NCBI RefSeq assembly: GCF_014649755.1
Contig: NZ_BMTQ01000029.1
Span: 1-40,276, forward strand
Length of the DNA stretch: 40,276 nt
Origin: Streptomyces litmocidini
GTDB lineage: Bacteria > Actinomycetota > Actinomycetes > Streptomycetales > Streptomycetaceae
Direction of reading: 5' to 3'
The notes under the pieces were generated by a model. It had not been told where the DNA came from and made no database searches. It worked only from the letters and a program-made list of their open reading frames with translations. Positions 16,097-22,458 of this stretch are shown one piece after another. The position numbers were made by a program, and so were the translations under genes. The stretch's first letter is position 1, and every line of letters begins with the position of its first letter.

Positions 16097-17389
16097 TCAC
16101 ACGGAAGTGGCGGTGGGCTCCGGTGCGGTACGGGCACGGGCGTCGACGCGCGGCGCGGCGGTGGCCGTACCGCCGCGCAGGGCGACGGCCGCGGCGATCG
16201 GGGAGAGGAGGGCGAGGCCCGCGCACAGCAGCCAGGTCCCGGTCACCCCGAGGGAGAGCGAGACGGGGCTGAACACGGCCAGGGACAGGGGGGCCGCGCC
16301 GATGCCGGAGAGCGCGAAGGTGGACATCGCGGCGCCCATCCGGCCCTCGGGGACGGCCTGTTGGTAGGCGGTGACCAGGGCCGGGCCGTTGAGCCCGGAG
16401 AGCAGGCCGACGGCTCCGGCCGTGCCGGCCAGGACGAGGGGCGACGGGACGAGGGCCATGGCGGCCATCCCGGCCGCGAGGCCGACGCCGGTCACCACGA
16501 GCTTGGTGTGCGCCGGAATGCGGTGGGCGAGCGCCGCGCCCAGGGCGGCGGACGCCAGCGCGCCGGCACCGAAGACGGACAGGACCATGGCGACGGCGCC
16601 GACCCCCCAGCCCTCGTCGGCGGCCCGCAGGGGCAGGGCGACCTCGGCCGGCCACAGGAAGGCCAGGTCCATGCAGAAGCAGGCGACGAACATCCAGCGC
16701 AGGCGCGGGTGGGCGGCGAGGAGGCGGAAGCCGTCGCCGGAGCGGCGCAGCAGGGAGGGGCCCTGGGGGGTGCGCTCGGGCCGGGTCATGCCGTGGGTGA
16801 CGTGGGCGGCACAGGCCAGCCAGACGGCGCAGCCGGCGGCCGCGGCCGTCATGGCCACGGGCAGGCCTCCGACGACGACCAGCCAGGCGCCGAGGGGCGA
16901 GCCGGCGATGGGGGCGAGCCGCAGCACCATGGAGAAGAGGGAGTTGGCCCGGCCGAGCTGGTCCTGCGGGGCGAGGCGGGGCAGCAGGACCCCGGAGGCG
17001 GGGCCCGTGAGGCCGAGCAGGACGCCGTCGACGAGGGCGACGGCGATCAGCGGCCACAGGGTCTTGGTGGTGGCGGTCACCGCCACTCCCGCCGCGAGGA
17101 CGAGGACGCGCACGCCGGTCGCGCGCAGCAGGACGGCGCGGGGTCCGAGCGCGTCGGCGAGCGCTCCGCCGAAGAGGAGCAGCAGGGCGCGCGGCAGGGT
17201 GGCGGCGAGGGTGACGTACGTGACGGCCTCACGGCCGCCGAGCTGGACCGCCGTCCAGCTCATGGCGATCAGGAGGGCGAAGCTGCCCGCCTGGACGGCG
17301 GCCTGGCCGATGACGAGGCTGCTGACGCGACGCCAGTCGACGGCGGGCTCTCGGCCCGTCGGTGCGCTGGTCGTGGGGGTCGTTCCCAT
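16097..17389 (-). CDS. MFS exporter
   Basis: A 430-aa major facilitator with about twelve hydrophobic segments (for example VIGQAAVQAGSFALLIAMSW near residue 30, ALVDGVLLGLTGPASGVLL near 120, and LLCAGLALLSPIAAAVAL near the end). The LADALGPRAVLLRATGVRVL loop after helix 2 is the family signature region. It resembles the EntS/MFS_3 type that exports siderophores or peptides, so export of the NRPS product is the likely role. ATG 17389 has only a weak ribosome site (AGAAAG). A 153-bp gap with a hairpin separates it from the gene above, so it may have its own promoter. Confidence 0.9.
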   Translation of the reverse strand: MGTTPTTSAPTGREPAVDWRRVSSLVIGQAAVQAGSFALLIAMSWTAVQLGGREAVTYVTLAATLPRALLLLFGGALADALGPRAVLLRATGVRVLVLAAGVAVTATTKTLWPLIAVALVDGVLLGLTGPASGVLLPRLAPQDQLGRANSLFSMVLRLAPIAGSPLGAWLVVVGGLPVAMTAAAAGCAVWLACAAHVTHGMTRPERTPQGPSLLRRSGDGFRLLAAHPRLRWMFVACFCMDLAFLWPAEVALPLRAADEGWGVGAVAMVLSVFGAGALASAALGAALAHRIPAHTKLVVTGVGLAAGMAAMALVPSPLVLAGTAGAVGLLSGLNGPALVTAYQQAVPEGRMGAAMSTFALSGIGAAPLSLAVFSPVSLSLGVTGTWLLCAGLALLSPIAAAVALRGGTATAAPRVDARARTAPEPTATSV

Positions 17390-17510
17390 GGGGTCGGCTT
17401 TCTGTGGTCGAGGGACGGGGGGCCGGGGCGTGGGGCTGGGGCGGGACCTGGGGCGAGGGTGGACGGAGGGCCTGCGGGGACGGAGCGGACGGCTGTGGAA
17501 GCGGTCGGAG

Positions 17511-17541
17511 GGCGGCCGTGATCGGAGGACGGACGGCCGCC
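17511..17541 (-). terminator. hairpin after the 137-aa gene
   Basis: Arms ggcggccgt (17511-17519) and acggccgcc (17533-17541) form a perfect 9-bp stem with a 13-base loop, two bases past the stop codon at 17543-17545. It would end or attenuate the mutase-synthetase operon before the exporter genes. Confidence 0.5.
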
Positions 17542-17542
17542 G

Positions 17543-17956
17543 TCAGAGGGGCGGGCGGACACGGACCCTGACGTCGGCCGCGTCGCCCCTGAGGCCGGCG
17601 GCGACGGCGAGGGCCACGGCACGGTCGGCGGCCCGGCGCACGGCGCGCCGCCGCCGCGTGCCGAGGGCGCCGGGCCGGGAGGTGACACGGGCGGGGCGTC
17701 GGGGCGTGCGCAGCTCGACGCGTCCGCCGAGGTAGCCGCGGCCCGCCTCGGCGAGGGCGCGTTGGGCGACGTGCCGGGCGGCGACGGCCAGTCCGGCCCC
17801 GTAGGCGGTCTCACCGGCGGACCCGTACGCGGCCGCGTCGGCCGCTGCGCGGGTGGTCCCCTCGTACGAGACCGCCACGGTGATGCCCGGGGCCTCCCGG
17901 ACGGAGAAGCAGGCGTGGACGGCGCGGTTCCCGGCGCGCCGCCGGTGCGCGGTCAC
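17543..17956 (-). CDS. orphan 137-aa protein in the precursor operon
   Basis: I do not recognise a family. The GTG start at 17956 overlaps the stop codon of the FMN protein (GTGA), with a GGGGG ribosome site, so it is translationally coupled and should work with that protein. The product has an N-terminal alternating stretch (AVHACFSVREAPGITVAVSY), an Ala-rich helical middle (ARHVAQRALAEAGRGYLGG) and an Arg-rich C-terminal half with AVRRAADRAVALAVAAGL. It is basic, has no membrane segment and no signal peptide. Possibilities are a subunit or chaperone of the FMN enzyme, but nothing in the sequence proves it. Its high third-position GC and tight coupling argue that it is a real gene. Confidence 0.7.
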   Translation of the reverse strand: MTAHRRRAGNRAVHACFSVREAPGITVAVSYEGTTRAAADAAAYGSAGETAYGAGLAVAARHVAQRALAEAGRGYLGGRVELRTPRRPARVTSRPGALGTRRRRAVRRAADRAVALAVAAGLRGDAADVRVRVRPPL

Positions 17957-19260
17957 GGTGTCGCCCCCGCCGGGTCGGCGACGGCCCGGGGCGGTGCGTC
18001 GGCGGTGCGGTCGGCGTGCGACGGCCGGCCGTCGGGCCACCACAGGTCCTCGGGGCCCAGGGCGGCGACGGTGTACTTGCCGAGGGCGCTGACCAGCAGC
18101 CTCAGTTCGAGGGCGATGCTGTCGACGAGGCGCTCCAGTCCGTGTTCGGGGTCCTCGTCCACGGCCACGAGGGCCGCGCGGCCGAGGCCGACGGCGGTGG
18201 CTCCGAGGGCGAGGGCGCGCACGGCGCGGCCGCCTTCCCACATGCCGCCGGTGGCGAGCAGGCAGCCGTCGGGGCGGCCGATGCGGCGCAGGCATTCGGC
18301 GAGGGGCAGGCCGACGTGGTCGAGGAAGACGCCCGGGGCCCAGCCGGTGCCGCCTTCGGCGCCGTCGACGGTGACGGCGTCCGCTCCGGCGGACCAGGCG
18401 GTACGGGCGGCGTGGGCGATGTCGCGGCCCGGGTGGAACTTCACCCAGGTGCGGGCCTTGGGGAAGTTGTTCCGCATGAAGCGCAGCTGCTGGCGGAGGA
18501 TCTCGTCGGTGAAGGTGCCCGGGGTGGCGCAGCGCAGCCGGCGCTCGCCGGCGGGGTCGAGGACGTCGCTGACGGTGAAGCGGCGGGCGAGCAGCTCGGC
18601 CTCGGCGCGGTCGACGACGGTCATGCCGCCGAGGCCGGGTTTGGCGCCCTGGCCCGTCTTCAGCTCGAAGGCGAGCCGGCCGGACTCCAGGAGGGGACGG
18701 AAGGCGGGGTCGCTGTAGAGGAGGTTCCAGACCTCGGAGTCGGCGTCCTCGGTGGACTGCTGGACGACGACGCCGCCGACGCCGTCGGGTGCGGCGTCGA
18801 GGTAGGCCTCGACGCGGGCGAGGAGGGCCGAGCGGGTGGCGTCGCCGGCGCGGCGGTAGCCGTGCACGGGAATCATGTTCTCGCCGATGACCATGGGGAT
18901 GCCGAGGCGGGCGGCCTGCCGGCTCGCGTGGACGGCGAGGTCGCCGCTGCCGGCGCGGGTGGAGCCGAAGGCGGACAGGTAGAGGGGCAGTCGGGTGGTG
19001 AAGCCGCCGGTGCGGGAGCCGAGGTCGACGTCGGTGAACTCCGGCTCGCGGGCGAGGTCGATGAGCTTCTCCAGGCGCTGCGGCATGAAGACGGGCGGGA
19101 CGATGCGTGCCCGGTCGAGGTCGTCGACGACGGCCGTCGGACCCGGTCCGTACAGTCGCGTGCCGTACGTGGCGGGGTCGGGGAAGACCTCGGCGGTGCC
19201 GTTGCGGGCGCGGGCGCGGATCTCCCGCTCGGGGAGGCCGGGGGCGCCGAGGGCGGTCAC
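17953..19260 (-). CDS. FMN glutamate-synthase-like protein without Fe-S cysteines
   Basis: A 435-aa protein matching the FMN-binding synthase domain of glutamate synthase large subunit (GltB2 / archaeal type). The hallmark FELKTGQGAKPGLGG is present at about residue 205, followed by TVDGAEGGTGWAP and LLATGGMWEGGRAVRALALG, which form the FMN phosphate site of the TIM barrel. In ordinary glutamate synthases the segment after the AALIA strand carries three cysteines for a 3Fe-4S cluster; here that place reads RAALVAVDEDPEHGLERLVD and has none. No glutaminase domain exists, so ammonia or another amine must come from elsewhere. The GTG start overlaps the stop of the synthetase-like gene (GTGA). 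Related stand-alone FMN domains include the N-methylglutamate synthase C subunit. The exact reaction here is unknown, but amination or oxidation of an amino acid precursor fits. Confidence 0.85.
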   Translation of the reverse strand: MTALGAPGLPEREIRARARNGTAEVFPDPATYGTRLYGPGPTAVVDDLDRARIVPPVFMPQRLEKLIDLAREPEFTDVDLGSRTGGFTTRLPLYLSAFGSTRAGSGDLAVHASRQAARLGIPMVIGENMIPVHGYRRAGDATRSALLARVEAYLDAAPDGVGGVVVQQSTEDADSEVWNLLYSDPAFRPLLESGRLAFELKTGQGAKPGLGGMTVVDRAEAELLARRFTVSDVLDPAGERRLRCATPGTFTDEILRQQLRFMRNNFPKARTWVKFHPGRDIAHAARTAWSAGADAVTVDGAEGGTGWAPGVFLDHVGLPLAECLRRIGRPDGCLLATGGMWEGGRAVRALALGATAVGLGRAALVAVDEDPEHGLERLVDSIALELRLLVSALGKYTVAALGPEDLWWPDGRPSHADRTADAPPRAVADPAGATP

Positions 19261-20261
19261 GGGGCCACCACCCCGGGGAGCTTCGGGTAGGCGCTGACCT
19301 GCCACAGGGCGTCGAGGCCGGTGAGGAAGCGGACCAGGCGCTGCAGGCCCATGCCGAATCCGGCGCTGGCCGGCATGCCGTCCCGGGCCTCCTTGAGGTA
19401 CCAGGCGTACTTGGCGGGGTTCTCCCCGCTCTCGCGCATGCGGGTGACGATGGTGGCGTAGTCGGCCTCCCGCTCGCTGCCGGAGACGAGCTCGCCGTAC
19501 CCGTGCGGGGCGATCAGGTCGAAGTTGCGGAGGACGCCCGGGCGTTCGGGGTCCTCGCGGTCGTAGAAGCCGCGGGAGCCCTTGGGGTAGTCGTTGACGA
19601 AGAAGGGGCGGTCGCTCTCCAGGGAGAGGAGCCGTTCGCCGGCCCAGTCGATCTCGCCGTCGGGGTTCTGCGGGTGGCCGGCGGCGAGGAGGTGGGCCAC
19701 GGCCTCGTCGTGGGTGCGGACGTCGTACTTGCCGGCACGGACGTCGGCGAAGTCCCCCTCGATCCGGCCGAGTCCGCCGAGGATCTCGGGGACGGCGGTC
19801 CACACGTGCTCGGTGACGTGGGTGAGGAGGCCGGCCGCGATCTCCTGGACGTCCTCGCGGGTCCCGTCGGCGATCTCCACGTCGATCTGGTGGAACTCGA
19901 CGAGGTGACGGCCGGTGCCGGCGGTCTCCTCGGGCTCGACGCGCACGTTGGGGGCGACGTAGAAGAGCCGGGGGAAGCCGCGCAGGGACGCCTGCTTGTA
20001 GAGGATGGCGCTGGTCATCAACTTGTACGGGTGGCCGTAGTAGTCGACGTCGAGGGCCTTGGCGCCGCGCCCGCCGGGGTCGGTGACGGGCCCGACGAGC
20101 GGGGGCAGCAGCTCGGTGAAGCCCTCGCCGCGCAGGAACGCGCGGGCGGCGTGGAGGGCCTCCTGCTGGACGAGCATGGCGGCGCGCAGCCGGGGCGAGC
20201 GGAGGTGTTCGCCGAGCGGGGGCGGGGTCGCCGGTGCGCCGGCGGAGGGGGGCTGGTCCAT
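19257..20261 (-). CDS. AsnRS-like class II synthetase core without anticodon-binding domain
   Basis: A 334-aa protein equivalent to only the catalytic core of asparaginyl/aspartyl-tRNA synthetases. Motif 1 region: GHPYKLMTSAILYKQASLRG; motif 2: NVRVEPEETAGTGRHLVEFH then QIDVE; motif 3: GFGMGLQRLVRFL with the ATP-binding arginine. The OB-fold anticodon domain (about 100 residues) is missing, so it should not charge tRNA normally. Two precedents are known: the archaeal AsnRS-related asparagine synthetase, which amidates aspartate, and amino acid:carrier-protein ligases derived from other class II synthetases. Both fit its position after glutamate mutase: it would adenylate 3-methylaspartate and hand it to ammonia or to a carrier domain. 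ATG 20261 has an AGGAG site. Stop overlaps the FMN gene start; a 32-base gap separates it from the mutase gene. Confidence 0.9.
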   Translation of the reverse strand: MDQPPSAGAPATPPPLGEHLRSPRLRAAMLVQQEALHAARAFLRGEGFTELLPPLVGPVTDPGGRGAKALDVDYYGHPYKLMTSAILYKQASLRGFPRLFYVAPNVRVEPEETAGTGRHLVEFHQIDVEIADGTREDVQEIAAGLLTHVTEHVWTAVPEILGGLGRIEGDFADVRAGKYDVRTHDEAVAHLLAAGHPQNPDGEIDWAGERLLSLESDRPFFVNDYPKGSRGFYDREDPERPGVLRNFDLIAPHGYGELVSGSEREADYATIVTRMRESGENPAKYAWYLKEARDGMPASAGFGMGLQRLVRFLTGLDALWQVSAYPKLPGVVAP

Positions 20262-20293
20262 GGCGGGGCTCCTGTCGTGCTGGTGACGGGTGG

Positions 20294-21610
20294 TCAGACG
20301 GTGAGCGGGGTGGCCTGCGGACGGTCGTGGTCGCCGCCGTCGCGGTGCCGGGGGCTGTCGTAGCGGTCGGCGACGTGGTGGAGGGCGGCGAGCAGACCGG
20401 CCGAGGTGGGCGGGGCGGCGTCGGCGGCCGTGTCCGGGCGGATCGGCATGGCACCGGTCCGGGCCCAGCGGAGCCGTCCCCGGGGGTCGACGAATCCCGC
20501 GGAGCGGCCGGCGTTGTCGGGGTGGAGGCAGAACGGAACGTCGAGCAGCCCCCGCGCGAAGGCGGCCGGCAGGGCCCTGGACAGGTCGGGGTGGAGGCCG
20601 AGGACGGTCTCGATCAGGGTGCGGGCCTCCCGGTACACCTCGCCGTCCCCCTCGTCCGTGGGGTCGGGCGGCGGGGGTCCGGCGAGCGCGGCGGCCGCGG
20701 CGGCGGTCTCCAGTGCGCGGACGTTCTCCTCGACGGTCGGGATGCGGTGGGCCTCCGCGGTGGTCTTGACGATGAGGCGGCCTGCGCCGGAGCGCACGGC
20801 GAGCCGGGCGGAGGCCTCCAGGAGGCGGGTGGCGCCCTGTGCGGTGCGGGGGTAGACGCCCATGTAGGTGTAGAGGACGACGTGGCGGTCGACGTCGTCG
20901 GGCAGGAACTCGGCGGCGAGCCGGTGGAGGGCGCGCAGGGCCTCCTCGTCCTGCGCCGGGTCGGTCTGCTGGGCGTAGCTGAGGGAGACGCTGCGGAGGC
21001 CGAACCGGGCGAAGAACAGGCATTCCAGGACGCTCACGGCCACCAGCAGGCCCGGGGGGCAGAGCTGGCCGAGGAGGCAGCCGCCGAAGCTCTCCAGGTG
21101 GGGCACGGCGCCGGGCCGCGCCGTGGTGGCGAGGAGTTCGCAGGCGCGGGCCCAGGCGGTGACGGACTCCCGCAGGGGGGTGCGGCCGTAGGGCAGGCAG
21201 TAGGAGACGGGGCCGCCCTCGGTGGCGTCGAGGCCGGCGGCGGTGAGCGCCCGGACGATGGCCAGGGGGCGGGCGGAGCCGTGCCGGACCTGTACGGGGA
21301 AGTCGGCGTCGAACAGCCCGTCGAGGACGGCCCGGGTGGTGGCCGGGGGGTGCGCGGCGATCGGGTAGCCGTTGAGGCGGCTTCCTTCGGCCACGGCGGC
21401 GCGGGCGGCGGCGAGGTCGCCGACGCGGGTGTAGCTGTCGACGGTCAGGGTGCCCGCGGTGTGGGCGGTGGCGGCCCGGGTCCGGGCGAGTCCGGCGCGC
21501 ATGCGGCCGGGGTCGCCGAAGCCCATGCGGGGCTGGACGACGAGCCGGCCGGCGGTCATGGACGCCGCGACGAAGCCGCCGAAGCCGGGGAGGGCGGCGG
21601 GGGCGGTCAA
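20294..21610 (-). CDS. glmE: glutamate mutase epsilon subunit
   Basis: A 438-aa catalytic subunit of adenosylcobalamin-dependent glutamate mutase, which with the S subunit converts L-glutamate to (2S,3S)-3-methylaspartate. Family features: PVQVRHGSARP (the substrate-binding arginine region), ESFGGCLLGQLCPPG, LSYAQQTDPAQDEEALRALH and RLIVKTTAEAHRIPT. Slightly shorter than the clostridial enzyme (about 480 aa). The start is an unusual TTG at 21610: it overlaps the TGA of the S subunit gene (TTGA) and is preceded by a near-perfect AAGGAGGTG ribosome site, while no better start exists. Homologues occur in clusters for 3-methylaspartate-containing products such as friulimicin and vicenistatin. Confidence 0.92.
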   Translation of the reverse strand: MTAPAALPGFGGFVAASMTAGRLVVQPRMGFGDPGRMRAGLARTRAATAHTAGTLTVDSYTRVGDLAAARAAVAEGSRLNGYPIAAHPPATTRAVLDGLFDADFPVQVRHGSARPLAIVRALTAAGLDATEGGPVSYCLPYGRTPLRESVTAWARACELLATTARPGAVPHLESFGGCLLGQLCPPGLLVAVSVLECLFFARFGLRSVSLSYAQQTDPAQDEEALRALHRLAAEFLPDDVDRHVVLYTYMGVYPRTAQGATRLLEASARLAVRSGAGRLIVKTTAEAHRIPTVEENVRALETAAAAAALAGPPPPDPTDEGDGEVYREARTLIETVLGLHPDLSRALPAAFARGLLDVPFCLHPDNAGRSAGFVDPRGRLRWARTGAMPIRPDTAADAAPPTSAGLLAALHHVADRYDSPRHRDGGDHDRPQATPLTV

Positions 21611-22017
21611 GCCGGCACCTCCTTGCGGGCGCGTGCGGCGAGGAACGCGCGCAGGGCGTCGAGGTCCTCCCCGAGCACGGCGTCGCAGCCGGCCTCGGTG
21701 AGCCGTGCCACGTCGGCCTCCTGGCGGTGTCCGGCGACGCCGAGCTTTCCCCCGAGCACCACGGGGAGGCCGGCCAGGGCGGGCACCTCGCGCAGCCGGC
21801 GGACGGCGGCGAGTCCGTCGCGGTAGCCGTGTCCGTTGACGCTGCTGAGCACCACCGCGTCGGGCGCGTGCCGCAGACAGCCGGCGACCAGCAGCTCGGC
21901 GGGGGCGCAGGGACCGAGTCCGATGACCTCGTGGCCCTGTTCCTCGAGGAAGAGACGGAGGTACACGAGATTCCATGTGTGGGAATCCGATGCGGTTCCG
22001 CTCAGGAGTATCTTCAT
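21607..22017 (-). CDS. glmS: glutamate mutase S subunit (cobalamin-binding)
   Basis: A 136-aa B12-binding subunit, the normal size for GlmS/MutS. The cobalamin motif normally written DxHxxG reads DSHTWN here (Asp11, His13, Asn16 in place of the usual glycine); the cobalt-ligating histidine is kept. Downstream conserved blocks VVLSSVNGHG and LPVVLGGKLGV match the SxL and GG parts of the corrin site. ATG 22017 fits the family start but has no Shine-Dalgarno site; a TATCCT -10-like box lies only six bases upstream, so the mRNA may be leaderless. Its stop overlaps the E subunit start. No reactivating MutL is in the window. Confidence 0.92.
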   Translation of the reverse strand: MKILLSGTASDSHTWNLVYLRLFLEEQGHEVIGLGPCAPAELLVAGCLRHAPDAVVLSSVNGHGYRDGLAAVRRLREVPALAGLPVVLGGKLGVAGHRQEADVARLTEAGCDAVLGEDLDALRAFLAARARKEVPA

Positions 22018-22023
22018 GGGTCG

Positions 22024-22029
22024 AGGATA
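22024..22029 (-). promoter_or_regulatory. possible -10 box giving a leaderless mutase mRNA
   Basis: TATCCT on the minus strand, six bases before the ATG of the S subunit gene. The gene lacks a ribosome site, as expected if transcription starts at or near the ATG. No good -35 is seen 16-18 bases further up. Confidence 0.25.
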
Positions 22030-22103
22030 GTTTTCCGGGGATTCCGGAAGGGGAAGTAAGACCGGCAGCAAGGACCGGCACTTTCGCTCGACAATTCCCG
22101 CCC

Positions 22104-22160
22104 CTTTTCCTGTCGGAGTCCGCCTTTCCTGCCGGAGTCCTCCTTTCCTGCCGGAGTCCT
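22104..22160. repeat. 19-bp tandem repeats between mbtH-like and mutase genes
   Basis: Unit cctttcctgccggagtcct: exact copies at 22123-22141 and 22142-22160, a diverged copy at 22104-22122 and a partial fourth beginning at 22161. It lies upstream of the mutase operon and downstream of the hairpin at 22189-22223. Binding sites in phase on about two helical turns, or simple slippage, are both possible. Confidence 0.8.
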
Positions 22161-22188
22161 CCTTTCCCGGCCGGCGGGAACGGAAGAA

Positions 22189-22223
22189 GCGCCGTGCCCC
22201 GCATCGACTGCGGGACACGGCGC
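22189..22223 (-). terminator. hairpin after the MbtH-like gene
   Basis: Arms gcgccgtgccccgc (22189-22202) and gcgggacacggcgc (22210-22223) pair over 14 positions with one mismatch and a 7-base loop. On the minus strand the stem is followed by ttcttccgttcc, a partly T-rich tail. It lies 19 bases past the stop of the MbtH-like gene and separates the NRPS transcript from the mutase operon. Confidence 0.7.
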
Positions 22224-22242
22224 TCCGGCCGGGGGGGGCGGG

Positions 22243-22458
22243 TCAGGCGTACTGGGCGACGAGGCTCCGGGGGCGGATGTCGGTCCAGTGGGCGGTGATG
22301 TACTCCAGGGCCTCGGCGCGGCCACCGGCGCCCCAGACGCTGGTCCAGCCCGCCGGGACGTCCGCGAAGGCGGGCCACAGGGAGTGCTGGCCCTCGTCGT
22401 TCACGACGACGTGGAAGGTGCCCTCGGCGTTGTCGAACGGGTTGACGGACTCGCTCAT
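22243..22458 (-). CDS. MbtH-like protein
   Basis: A 71-aa MbtH-family protein, the small partner that binds adenylation domains and keeps them soluble and active. The family sequence is complete: NPFDNAEGTFHVVVNDEGQH, SLWPAFADVPAGW with the conserved tryptophans, and a C-terminal YITAHWTDIRPRSL. The ATG overlaps the stop of NRPS 1 (ATGA), with a GAGGAG site inside the NRPS 3' end, so both proteins are made in coupled amounts. Its likely partners are the two A domains of NRPS 1 and the glutamine A domain. Confidence 0.96.
   Translation of the reverse strand: MSESVNPFDNAEGTFHVVVNDEGQHSLWPAFADVPAGWTSVWGAGGRAEALEYITAHWTDIRPRSLVAQYA

Noticed and set aside
22104..22160. CRISPR array
   Set aside because: Repeats are contiguous without spacers and there are no cas genes; it is a simple tandem repeat.
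22018..22242. A cobalamin riboswitch before the glutamate mutase genes
   Set aside because: I looked for the conserved B12-box region and a large structured leader; the space is filled by 19-bp repeats and a terminator-like hairpin, and the start seems leaderless.
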